Positions 10,998-18,240 of a DNA stretch of 35,049 bases are shown piece after piece. The notes under the pieces were generated by a model, which had not been told where the DNA came from, made no database searches, and saw only the letters and a program-made list of their open reading frames with translations. This stretch comes from an uncultured Devosia sp. (lineage in GTDB: Bacteria > Pseudomonadota > Alphaproteobacteria > Rhizobiales > Devosiaceae), in contig NZ_CAMLHM010000043.1 of NCBI RefSeq assembly GCF_946479885.1, forward strand, positions 1 through 35,049, read 5' to 3'. The position numbers were made by a program, and so were the translations under genes. Each line of letters starts with the position of its first letter. The first letter of the stretch is position 1.

Positions 10998-11712
10998 GGG
11001 GAACTCCTGTGGCGAGTTGTTGGGCATAGGCCGCTGTTGTGGCGCCATCGCGTTGGCCTGGCAGGCGCTCGAAGCTCAGGTCGTTGGCGATGGTGGCCGG
11101 ACGCCCGGCCAGCGTGATGACGCGGGTGGCGAGGCGGGCGGCGTCCTCGGGATGGTGCGAGGCGAAGATGATGGTGGCGCCTGACGAGGCGGCGAGGTCG
11201 GCGATCAGCTGGTGCATGTTGTCTACCAAGGCGCGATCGAGGGAGATGAAGGGCTCGTCGAGCAGCAGGAGCCGGGGATTGATGGCGAAGGCACGAGCCA
11301 GCGCGACGCGGCGCTGCATGCCGCCGGATAGAGCATGGGGCCAGGCGGTGGCGTCGTCGGCGAGACCGACGCGGGCGAGGGCGGCATCGGCGGCTTGGGC
11401 GGACATGCCGGGCGAGGCGGCGCGGATATTGTCGCGGGCGGTGAGCCAGGGCAGGAGGCGCGCGTCCTGGAACACGAAACCGGGTGGCGGGGCCGCGTGA
11501 GCGGGGATGCCGTCGATGGTGATGCTGCCGGCGAAGTCGCGATCGATGCCGGCGATGAGGCGCAGCAGGGTGGATTTGCCGATGCCGGAAGGGCCGAACA
11601 GCGCGACGACGCTGCCCGGCGCGATGTCCAGACGGAGATCGGCGAAAAGCGCTGTGGTGCCAGCAAAGCGCTTTTCGGCGATGTCGATGGTCAGGCCGGG
11701 TCCGGGCGCCAT
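10981..11712 (-). CDS. ABC transporter ATP-binding protein, NitT/TauT type
   Basis: 243 residues with a complete ATPase set: Walker A GPSGIGKST (40-48), Q-loop VFQD (Gln82), signature LSGGMQRRVALARA (from 128), Walker B LLLLDEP (148-154) and the switch His in ASHHPED (near 186). The SGGMQ-R signature and compact length fit the nitrate/sulfonate/taurine importer class. It would power uptake through the permease encoded just upstream, whose 3' end overlaps this gene by 22 bases. It lies in a leftward operon: binding protein, permease, ATPase, methyltransferase. Confidence 0.92.
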   Translation of the reverse strand: MAPGPGLTIDIAEKRFAGTTALFADLRLDIAPGSVVALFGPSGIGKSTLLRLIAGIDRDFAGSITIDGIPAHAAPPPGFVFQDARLLPWLTARDNIRAASPGMSAQAADAALARVGLADDATAWPHALSGGMQRRVALARAFAINPRLLLLDEPFISLDRALVDNMHQLIADLAASSGATIIFASHHPEDAARLATRVITLAGRPATIANDLSFERLPGQRDGATTAAYAQQLATGVPHAALD

Positions 11713-12404
11713 TGCAGCACTTTTCGTTCAAGGGGGCGCAGCAGGCCGTATTCGAAGGCGAGGACGACCAGGATGAAGGCGGTGGTATAGGCGAGGATGG
11801 CCGTGATGTCGAAGAACTGGAACTGGATGCTGACGCGGTAGCCAACGCCGCCATCGCTGCCCAGCACCTCGAAAACGAGGACGATCTTCCAGATCAGCGA
11901 CAGGCCGGTGCGCGCGGCGGCGAGGATGAAGGGCATGAGCTGCGGCAGGGTGATGAGCCGAAGCCGGCGCAACGGCGACAGGCGCAAGGCGGCGGCGAGC
12001 TCGTCATAGTCGGCTGAAAAGCTGCGCACGCCTTCCCTGATGGTGGTGATGACGAGGGGGACCTTGTTGATGACAACGGCAGCCACCAGCGCCAGCTCGG
12101 TCAGGCCGAGCCAGATATAGAGGACGATGGCCACCACGATGGCGGGCAGGTTGAGCCCGACCAGCAGCCAGCCGGAAAACAGCCGATCGAGCCAGCGCCG
12201 GCGGCCGAGGACGATGCCCAGGGCGGTGCCCAGCGCCATGGCGATGACGAAGGCGCTGGTGGCGCGCAGCAGGGTCTTGCCCAGGTCTGAGAGCAGCGGG
12301 CCGTTGACTGCAAGGGTCCAGAGTTCGACGGCCACGGCCGATGGCGGCGGAAACAGGCGGTGGGCGAAGGCCATGGCGAGGGCCTGCCAGAGTAGCAGCA
12401 GCAA
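11691..12404 (-). CDS. ABC transporter permease, NitT/TauT type
   Basis: At least 237 residues with about six membrane helices. The EAA-type cytoplasmic loop reads ELAAALRLSPLRRLRLITLPQLMPFI, the contact site for the ATPase, as in SsuC/TauC-like permeases. The start is uncertain. The marked TTG at 12404 gives a protein that begins inside the first helix, and the frame stays open upstream (ALEYLSLPLLLLL) toward the binding-protein stop at 12479 without an ATG or GTG. A CTG/TTG start, or an indel in the adjacent run of eight C, could explain this. Confidence 0.85.
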   Translation of the reverse strand: MLLLLWQALAMAFAHRLFPPPSAVAVELWTLAVNGPLLSDLGKTLLRATSAFVIAMALGTALGIVLGRRRWLDRLFSGWLLVGLNLPAIVVAIVLYIWLGLTELALVAAVVINKVPLVITTIREGVRSFSADYDELAAALRLSPLRRLRLITLPQLMPFILAAARTGLSLIWKIVLVFEVLGSDGGVGYRVSIQFQFFDITAILAYTTAFILVVLAFEYGLLRPLERKVLQWRPDPA

Positions 12405-12478
12405 AGGCAGCGACAGATATTCGAGCGCCGTGTGCCGGCTTTGGCGGCGGGGCTGCGGTCGGTCGGGCGCCGGGATGC

Positions 12479-13447
12479 CTATTTGCGATACCCCCCCCAG
12501 AAGGTGCCGGCAGCGAGCTCGGTCTGATCGCCGACCAGGTCGCTGCCGCCATATTTGGCCAGGAGCGCAAAGGCCTGCTCGGCGGCCTCGGTATCGCCAG
12601 GATCGTAACCGGAGACGATGCCGGCGCGATAATCGTCGCGCAGCTGGGTGAAGAGCGCCGGCTCGCCCGATGCGCCCATCAGTTCGGTGAGCTTGTCCCA
12701 GGCGGCGTCATCGGTTCGGAGGACCGCCTTGGCGTCAAAGGAGGCATCGAGGAAAGCCGTGATGGCGGCGGTCTTGGTCGTGGCGGTCTGGTCGGAGAAG
12801 GTCCAGCCGAGCAGGGGTGGCTGCTCGGCGACGCCGAGGCTATCGAGCATGCCGGCGACCGAAAGCAGCTCGGTCATACCCGCGGCCTTGGCGCGCGCAT
12901 TCCACTGCCAGAAGTTGAGGGCCGCATCGACGCCGCCCGAAGCGAGGAGTTCGTTGACCAGCGGCGGGGCGCCGAAGCGGGCGCTGGCATCGTCGGCGAG
13001 CGTGCCTGACGTAGCCTGGTTGTAGAAGGCCTGGAGGATGACCCAGCTCTTGTCGGCGGGGCTGCCTGATACGGCGATGGTCTTGCCGGCGAGGTCGGCT
13101 ACCGAGGTGATGGGGCTGTCGGCCGGCACCATCAGTCCGCCGACGGCGAGGGAGTGGGGCACCATGGTCACCATGTTGCCGTCACCACGCTGGATGGAGA
13201 CCCAGACGAAATCGGAGAGGATGACATCGACGGCACCGGCGAGCAGGGCAACCTGGCCGGCGCGGCTATCGGCCAGCGGCCGGATCTGCAGGTCGAGGCC
13301 ATGTTTGGTATCGAGGCCGAGATCCTTGATGGTCTGGATTTCCCACTGCACCGTGCCGCTTTCCTGCACGCCGACGACGAGGGTTTCGGCGGCGAAGGCG
13401 GGGGACAGCAGGAGGGCTGTGGTCAGGGCAAGGACGAGGGTGCGCAT
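12479..13447 (-). CDS. ABC transporter substrate-binding protein (NMT1/THI5-like)
   Basis: 322 residues from the ATG at 13447. Signal peptide MRTLVLALTTALLLSPAFA is followed by a two-lobed periplasmic binding protein of the NitT/TauT class: the GLDLQIRPLADSRAGQVALLAGAVDVILSD block, ITSVADLAGKTIAVSGSP, and the C-terminal WGGYRK. It would capture a small anion or amine for the permease; the ligand cannot be read. It is first in the operon. The last codons contain a run of eight C (12491-12498), an error-prone site that keeps the expected WGG in frame. Confidence 0.88.
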   Translation of the reverse strand: MRTLVLALTTALLLSPAFAAETLVVGVQESGTVQWEIQTIKDLGLDTKHGLDLQIRPLADSRAGQVALLAGAVDVILSDFVWVSIQRGDGNMVTMVPHSLAVGGLMVPADSPITSVADLAGKTIAVSGSPADKSWVILQAFYNQATSGTLADDASARFGAPPLVNELLASGGVDAALNFWQWNARAKAAGMTELLSVAGMLDSLGVAEQPPLLGWTFSDQTATTKTAAITAFLDASFDAKAVLRTDDAAWDKLTELMGASGEPALFTQLRDDYRAGIVSGYDPGDTEAAEQAFALLAKYGGSDLVGDQTELAAGTFWGGYRK

Positions 13448-13507
13448 GAGGGCTCGTTGTAAAGGCTGATGGAGGTGTTGGCGAGGGTGACCAAGGGGTG
13501 GGATCGG

Positions 13508-13622
13508 GGCCAAACCACCCCCACCCTCAATCCCTCCCCACAAGGGGGAGGGAGGCGCCAGCTCGAAGGTCCATGTTCTTCGTCTCCCTCCCCTCGATGG
13601 GGAGGGATCAAGGGTGGGGTAG
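13508..13622. repeat. Dispersed palindromic GC-rich repeat, copy 3
   Basis: CACCCCCACCCTCAATCCCT leads into CTCCCCACAAGGGGGAGGGA, then a spacer, then CTCCCTCCCCTCGATGGGGA and GGGATCAAGGGTGGGG. The outer phrases CCACCCTCAATCCC and GGGATCAAGGGTGG are inverted copies of each other, so the whole unit is one long imperfect inverted repeat with hairpin arms inside. It fills the gap between the binding-protein gene and the sorbosone-dehydrogenase gene, both leftward. Confidence 0.8.
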
Positions 13623-13653
13623 GGCCGCAGGCGCCGCGCTGGGGCTCGCTGGC

Positions 13654-14952
13654 TCAGGCGCCGGTGACGCGCCAGATGACGTCGCCGACGTCGTCGGCCA
13701 TGAGCACGGCATTGTCAGCGGCGAGGGCGACGCCGACCGGGCGGCCGTAGGAGTATTTCTCGTCGGGCGACAGGAAGTCGGTGAGGATGTCGCGCGGCAG
13801 GCCGACCGGCTTGCCGTTTTCGAAGGCGACGAAGGTGAGTTTATAGCCGCTGAGCTTGCTGCGGTTCCACGAGCCATGCTGGCCGATGGCCATACCGGTG
13901 GGGAAGCCGGGCAGGGTGCCCTCGGGCAGGTGGCAGAGGCCGAGCGAGGCGGTGTGGCCACCCAGGGCATAATCGGGATGGTCCTGCGTGCTGGCGGGGT
14001 GGGCCGGGTTCTGGGTGACGCGATCATCCACCACGCCCCAATAGGAATAGGGCCAGCCATAGAAGCCGCCATCGCGGACCGAAGTCAGGTAATCGGGCGG
14101 GGTTTCGTCGCCGAGACCGTCACGCTCGTTGACCACGGTCCAGAGGGCGCCTGTGATGGGCTCCCAGGCCATGCCGACCGGATTGCGCAAGCCGCCGGCG
14201 AAGATGCGCGACGTGCCTGTGGCAATGTCGAATTCGTGGATGCAGGCGCGGTCGATTTCGGCTTCCGGGCCGGCGTCTTCGATATTGGTCAGCGACCCGA
14301 CGGCGACATAGAGCTTGCTGCCGTCCTTGCTGGCGATGAGGTTGCGCGTCCAGTGGCCGCCGGGCTTCAAATCCATCAGCTTCTTGCCGGGTGCGGTGAT
14401 GCTGACAGCGCCGGCTTCGTAGGGATAGGCAAGCAGCGCGTCGCTGGCGCCGACATAGAGGGTGGTGCCGAGCAGGACCATGCCGAAGGGCTGGCGGACA
14501 CCCTCGATGAAGGCGTGGCGGATTTCGGCAATGCCGTCGCCATCGGCGTCGCGCAGCAGCGTGATGCGGTTGGGGCTGTTGCCCGAGGCGCGCGCGCGTT
14601 TCATGGTGCTCGACATGGCGTGATCGAACAGGCTGCTCGGCTTGCCATCCTCGCCCATGGACTCGGCGACCAGCACGTCGCCATTGGGCAGGACATGCAT
14701 GTGGCGGGGATGGTCAAGGCCCTTGGCGAAGGCATTGACCTTGAGGCCTGCGGCGGCGGTGGGCTTGTGGTCGCCCTCCCAACCCCTGGCGCTGGGCATT
14801 TTCAGCGTCGGAATGCTGCCCTGCGCCTTGGGTGCCGGAATGGCGGGCGCCTTGCCGTAGACCGCGGGGCGGGGGCCATCATTGCGATGGCGGATGGCAA
14901 CGGCGACCGCGCCGACGGCGGCGACAATGCTGGCAAAGATGGAATCGGACAT
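13654..14952 (-). CDS. Sorbosone dehydrogenase-type (PQQ-dependent sugar dehydrogenase fold) protein
   Basis: 432 residues from the ATG at 14952. One N-terminal hydrophobic segment (SIFASIVAAVGAVAVAI) would anchor or export it. The body has the six-bladed propeller phrases of the GDH/sorbosone dehydrogenase family: GLDHPRHMHVLPNGDVLVAES, NRITLLRDADGDG, VRQPFGMVL, GGHWTRNL, AGGLRNPVGMAWEP, NERDGLGDETPPDYLTSV, GGFYGWPY and HGSWNRSKLSGYK. The family oxidises sugars or aldehydes in the periplasm with pyrroloquinoline quinone, but many members have no known substrate. A miniature oxidase-like membrane protein gene lies upstream. An ATG at 14997 is possible but lacks the anchor at its N-terminus. 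Confidence 0.88.
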   Translation of the reverse strand: MSDSIFASIVAAVGAVAVAIRHRNDGPRPAVYGKAPAIPAPKAQGSIPTLKMPSARGWEGDHKPTAAAGLKVNAFAKGLDHPRHMHVLPNGDVLVAESMGEDGKPSSLFDHAMSSTMKRARASGNSPNRITLLRDADGDGIAEIRHAFIEGVRQPFGMVLLGTTLYVGASDALLAYPYEAGAVSITAPGKKLMDLKPGGHWTRNLIASKDGSKLYVAVGSLTNIEDAGPEAEIDRACIHEFDIATGTSRIFAGGLRNPVGMAWEPITGALWTVVNERDGLGDETPPDYLTSVRDGGFYGWPYSYWGVVDDRVTQNPAHPASTQDHPDYALGGHTASLGLCHLPEGTLPGFPTGMAIGQHGSWNRSKLSGYKLTFVAFENGKPVGLPRDILTDFLSPDEKYSYGRPVGVALAADNAVLMADDVGDVIWRVTGA

Positions 14953-15086
14953 TGGAACAGCTCGACAAAGATGGGGCGTTGCCGAAGCTAATGGCATCTG
15001 GGCAGCAAAAAGGCCATGCCCCAGGAATGGTTTACCGTGGCGCGCAGAGCAGTTTGGCGGTGCGCGTGACCCCAGTGACGCTGCGG

Positions 15087-15120
15087 AAAAGCCCGGACCC
15101 GGCAGTGCCGGGTCCGGGGC
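15087..15120 (-). terminator. Rho-independent terminator after the oxidase-like gene
   Basis: A 12-base stem, GCCCGGACCCGG on one arm and its complement on the other, closes on a three-base loop. On the minus strand it is followed by TTTT. It lies 7-40 bases past the stop of the leftward gene at 15127. Confidence 0.8.
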
Positions 15121-15126
15121 GCGTTG

Positions 15127-15531
15127 TTACTCGGCGGCCTGCGGCATGGCACCGGAACCGGCGCCTGCCGGTGTCCAGACGATCCAGGCGAAGAGCAGCA
15201 CACCGGCAAAGGTGATGAGCGAGGCGACCGCCACGACGGGGGCCATGCCGACATTGCCGGCCAGGAGCAGATAGAGCGAAGCGCCCATGATGACGACGCC
15301 GGTGGTGAAGACGACATATTGCAGCATGGGCAGGCGGCCGCCGGCCTTGGCCGGGTTCAGGGCATAATAGCCACCGAACAGGGCCGACGTGACCCAGCCG
15401 AGCAGGTTGATATGGGCATGCGCGCCGATGACATTGTGGTTCTGGCTGATCGACATGTGAATGCCGATGGAAATGCCGACCAGCAGAAACAGGATCGCGG
15501 AGCGGAAGAAGTATTCGGATATGCGTGGCAT
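15127..15531 (-). CDS. Miniature heme-copper-oxidase-subunit-I-like membrane protein
   Basis: 134 residues from the ATG at 15531, preceded by a GGGGGGA site. Four membrane helices are visible (about 8-28, 38-60, 68-90, 95-117). The second begins with NVIGAHAHINLLGWV, which closely resembles the His-bearing helix of cytochrome oxidase subunit I of the cbb3/NO-reductase class, though only a small part of that subunit is present. It could bind heme or serve as an assembly or sensing partner. I cannot assign a reaction. It sits upstream of the sorbosone-dehydrogenase gene with a terminator between, so it is a separate unit. Confidence 0.7.
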   Translation of the reverse strand: MPRISEYFFRSAILFLLVGISIGIHMSISQNHNVIGAHAHINLLGWVTSALFGGYYALNPAKAGGRLPMLQYVVFTTGVVIMGASLYLLLAGNVGMAPVVAVASLITFAGVLLFAWIVWTPAGAGSGAMPQAAE

Positions 15532-15642
15532 GATGATTTCCCCCCAGATGCCGGCCTTGCTTGTCCGCCACGGACTCGGGTCCAGCAACCCCACGGTAGA
15601 ACCGTTGGCGGGCGAAATCCATCCGCGTTCAGGGGTGAAACG

Positions 15643-15667
15643 AAAGCGCCGCCCCTGGGGGCGGCGC
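15643..15667 (-). terminator. Rho-independent terminator of crystallin-like paralogue 1
   Basis: The arms GCGCCGCCCC and GGGGCGGCGC enclose a two-base loop and are followed on the minus strand by TTTCGTTTC. It lies just downstream of the leftward gene ending at 15690. Confidence 0.75.
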
Positions 15668-15689
15668 CTGTTGTGAGACGAGAGGGCGA

Positions 15690-16331
15690 CTAGAGCGCCT
15701 GGAAGCTCGAGATCGCGTTGTTGTAGGAGCTGAGCGTCGGCTTGGAGGTGACGATGGTGGCGCAGGAGCCGGCATAGCCGGCGTTCTTGCAGACCGTTAC
15801 CTGGGCACCGCCCTCGACGCTGATCGAGGAGATGGAGTCATTCCAGCTGCCGGCGAGGAAGGCGTTGCTATCGCCGGGGCTGACGCAGAACGAGGCCCCA
15901 GCGAAGTTGCTGCTCTTGAAGAAGCAGACCTTGGGCGTTGCCGGAGCCGGCGGGGGAACCGGCGCAGGCAGCGGTGCATCGCCGATGCCGAACGAGAAGG
16001 ATGGGCCGCCGGGGCCGACGGTGACGCCGAAGTTGAACGGCACGTCCGGCTTGGACGGGGTGGGCTGGGCGGCCGCGGGCTGCAGATAGTTGGCCGAAGC
16101 CCAGCCGTCGGTGCCGCCGTTGCGGTCGACGAAGCACCAGGAGCCCTGGCACTGCTTGACATCGACCAGTTCGCCGGCGCTGAGCGTGCCGACCTTGGCA
16201 TAGCCCGTGCCAGGACCGGTGCGGACGTTGACGGCGCCCGTGGCGACGCCGGGCTGGGCGAAGGCAGATGCAGTCGACAGCAGAATGACTGCGGTGGCGG
16301 AAGACAAAGCGGTGATGTGCTTGACGTTCAT
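15690..16331 (-). CDS. Secreted SH3 / beta-gamma-crystallin-like protein, paralogue 1
   Basis: 213 residues. Signal peptide 1-25; bacterial SH3-like domain about 32-85 (GAVNVRTGPGTGYAKVG ... GWASANYLQ); Pro/Gly-rich linker 86-134; crystallin-like domain 135-213. The last has two clean N/D-N/D-x-x-S/T-S calcium motifs, NDSISS (164-169) and NNAISS (204-209). Three Cys pairs are spaced C-x4-C (61/66), C-x12-C (136/149) and C-x8-C (181/190). Such domains bind calcium or resemble peptidase inhibitor I36; SH3-like domains often contact the cell wall. It is the last of four consecutive leftward paralogues and has its own terminator. The ATG at 16331 follows GAGGGA and heads the signal peptide. Confidence 0.85.
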   Translation of the reverse strand: MNVKHITALSSATAVILLSTASAFAQPGVATGAVNVRTGPGTGYAKVGTLSAGELVDVKQCQGSWCFVDRNGGTDGWASANYLQPAAAQPTPSKPDVPFNFGVTVGPGGPSFSFGIGDAPLPAPVPPPAPATPKVCFFKSSNFAGASFCVSPGDSNAFLAGSWNDSISSISVEGGAQVTVCKNAGYAGSCATIVTSKPTLSSYNNAISSFQAL

Positions 16332-16460
16332 TTTGATGATCCCTCGATGCAGGGAGCACAATGCTCGCCTGTTATTGAGGGTCATCAGACGATATTGCCG
16401 CTGAACTGCCGCTGAATGGGCTGTTTAGTGCAAGCGGCGGAAAGGGCCAATTGCGGGCAG

Positions 16461-16508
16461 GGAAGATGAACGGAGGGGAAGATGAATGGAGGGGAAGATG
16501 AATGGAGG
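16461..16508. repeat. Three 16-base tandem repeats
   Basis: Three adjacent copies of GGAAGATGAAYGGAGG (Y is C in the first copy and T in the others) lie in the 441-base gap between paralogues 1 and 2. I see no open frame or hairpin that uses them. Confidence 0.85.
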
Positions 16509-16556
16509 GGAGTCCCGATTTGGGAGCGGTGCGGTACTCGCCGGTCGGTGCTCGTG

Positions 16557-16692
16557 ACCACCCCCACCCTCACTCCCTCCCCACAAGGGGGAGGGAAGCC
16601 TGCCCGGCGGTCGTGGCGATGGCGGGGCAATCCCTTGCGGCTTGATCTGGCGCTTCCCTCCCCTCGATGGGGAGGGATTGAGGGTGGGGTGA
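16557..16692. repeat. Dispersed palindromic GC-rich repeat, copy 4
   Basis: This has the same layout as the copy near 13508: CCACCCCCACCCTCACTCCC with CTCCCCACAAGGGGGAGGGA on the left, and CTCCCTCCCCTCGATGGGGA with GGGATTGAGGGTGGGG on the right, around a unique spacer of about 60 bases. It lies upstream of paralogue 1 and downstream of paralogue 2. Confidence 0.8.
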
Positions 16693-16772
16693 TGGGAGCC
16701 ACGATGTCGAAGCTGGGCGCCCCCTCAAAGAGGGCAATGGCGTCGGACTCAGATGCTAAAGCGCCAAGCGCT

Positions 16773-17339
16773 CTAGTACACCCGGATCGATGACAAAGCC
16801 CGGAGCAGGTAGGGATGCAGCACGGGCTGGTCGGCGATGATGCGTTCGCAGTAGCTCTGGAAGCCGCGGTCGCGGCAGGCGGCGGCGGAGGCGCCGAGGA
16901 CTCTCACGGACGAGAAGCTGTTGTCGAGGCCGAGCAGGGCTAGATCATGGATGACGCGGCCGGCATCCATGCACAGCTCGCTGCCGCTGAAGTTGGTGCC
17001 CGAATAGAAGCAGATGCTGCCGCCCTCGGGATAGTCGGGATGGACGCCGCCGGGCCAGTCGGTGGAGGTGAGCCCGAAGACGACGAACTGCTTGCTGGTC
17101 CAGCCGCGGCCGCCGGGGCCGTCGACGGCGCACCAGAGTTCCTCGCAGCGCAGAACCTTGATGGCAAGGTCCGCCGCGATTTCCCCGGTGACGTCATAGG
17201 CCAGGCCTGGGCCGCTGCGCAGGGTCAGGGTGTCCGAGCTCCAGGCATGGGTGCCGCTCTCGGAGGCGGCTTGCGCCGATGCGGTGGTCAGCGCGATCAC
17301 GGCGGCGAGGACAGTGAGAAGGCGGCCGAAATAGCGCAT
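16773..17339 (-). CDS. Secreted SH3 / beta-gamma-crystallin-like protein, paralogue 2
   Basis: 188 residues, the shortest of the four. Signal peptide 1-24; SH3-like domain about 34-88 with RSGPGLAYDVTGEI and C65-x4-C70; a short linker instead of the Pro-rich one; crystallin-like domain 108-188. The first calcium motif is intact as DNSFSS (139-144). The second is LRALSS (179-184) and lacks both acidic/amide positions. Cys pairs C110/C123 and C155/C164 keep the family spacing. Likely a soluble periplasmic or exported protein. The neighbours on both sides are paralogues, each with its own leader, so expression may be separate. Confidence 0.82.
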   Translation of the reverse strand: MRYFGRLLTVLAAVIALTTASAQAASESGTHAWSSDTLTLRSGPGLAYDVTGEIAADLAIKVLRCEELWCAVDGPGGRGWTSKQFVVFGLTSTDWPGGVHPDYPEGGSICFYSGTNFSGSELCMDAGRVIHDLALLGLDNSFSSVRVLGASAAACRDRGFQSYCERIIADQPVLHPYLLRALSSIRVY

Positions 17340-17404
17340 CGGGGAATCCTCTGGGGCAACGGCCGCACACTAGCGCGGCTCTCGCCGGGCTCCAAGGGGC
17401 CAAA

Positions 17405-17432
17405 CGAAAAGGGCGCAGCTGATGCTGCGCCC
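17405..17432 (-). terminator. Rho-independent terminator of paralogue 3
   Basis: A perfect nine-base stem (GGGCGCAGC / GCTGCGCCC) with a four-base loop is followed by TTTTCGTTT on the minus strand. It lies 25-52 bases past the stop of the gene ending at 17457. Confidence 0.88.
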
Positions 17433-17456
17433 CGATTGGACTTGTACCTGGCGCGA

Positions 17457-18107
17457 TTAGCGCACGCGGATCGAGACGATGTAGTCGTCGAAATCGCCGA
17501 GCGAGGAGGCGCTGGTCGTGTAGGTACGGCAGTTGCGATAGTTGCTTTCCGAGCAGACCTGCACGGCAAGGCCGTCCGAATTGTCGACCGAGGAAATACG
17601 GTCGGCCCAATCGGACAGGTTGCGCACGCTGTCACCCGATTCGAGGCAGAAGCTGTCGCCGCGGAAGCGGGTGCGGTCGTAGAAGCAGACCTCGCCAAAG
17701 GCCGGCTGGGGAACCGGCTGGATGACCGGCGGCTGCGGCTGGCCGACGCCGATGTTGAACGACGGGCCGTTCGGGCCGGTGGAGAAGCCGAACGAGATGC
17801 CCGGCTGCTGCGGATTGACGGGCGTGCCGCCGGCAGCGGTCAGGTAGGTGGACGACACCCAGCCATCGGGGCCGGACTTGACGATGTAGCACCAGGAACC
17901 CTGGCACTGCTGCACATCGACCTGAGTGCCGCGGCGCACGGTATCGACCACGGCATAGTTGGTGCCCGGGCCGGAGCGCACGTTGACATTGCTGGTGATG
18001 GCGCCCGGCGCCGCATAGGCGGCCGGCAGGAAGAAGACGACGGCCGTGGCGGCGACGGCGACGCCGGTGGCGATATTGAGCAACATCTTGCGAGTGTGGC
18101 GGTTCAT
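17457..18107 (-). CDS. Secreted SH3 / beta-gamma-crystallin-like protein, paralogue 3
   Basis: 216 residues. A long N-terminal hydrophobic signal (about 9-32, ending AAYAAPG); SH3-like domain 36-90 (SNVNVRSGPGTNYAVVDTV, C68-x4-C73); Gly/Pro/Gln linker 91-138 (FSTGPNGPSFNIGVGQPQPP) that resembles paralogue 1; crystallin-like domain 139-216. Calcium motifs are partly decayed: ADRISS (168-173) and DDYIVS (207-212). Cys pairs C141/C154 and C185/C193 are kept. It is closest in sequence to paralogue 1, which suggests a recent duplication of one of them. A strong terminator follows. Confidence 0.85.
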   Translation of the reverse strand: MNRHTRKMLLNIATGVAVAATAVVFFLPAAYAAPGAITSNVNVRSGPGTNYAVVDTVRRGTQVDVQQCQGSWCYIVKSGPDGWVSSTYLTAAGGTPVNPQQPGISFGFSTGPNGPSFNIGVGQPQPPVIQPVPQPAFGEVCFYDRTRFRGDSFCLESGDSVRNLSDWADRISSVDNSDGLAVQVCSESNYRNCRTYTTSASSLGDFDDYIVSIRVR

Positions 18108-18240
18108 TTTCTGCGCTCCTGTGGACTGGCCCTACCGGTCCCGGATGGGACGACGCTTGCGGCGGCCAGTGGTTATTGTTTGCTAGGAAACGGGGAGACG
18201 AAGAGAAGAGTTCCGGCCCCCCCGGAAATTGGCTGCGAGT

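Noticed and set aside
13498..14991. A 497-codon rightward frame opposite the sorbosone-dehydrogenase gene
   Set aside because: It is an antisense shadow in GC-rich DNA. The minus frame carries the recognisable family motifs and a signal anchor.
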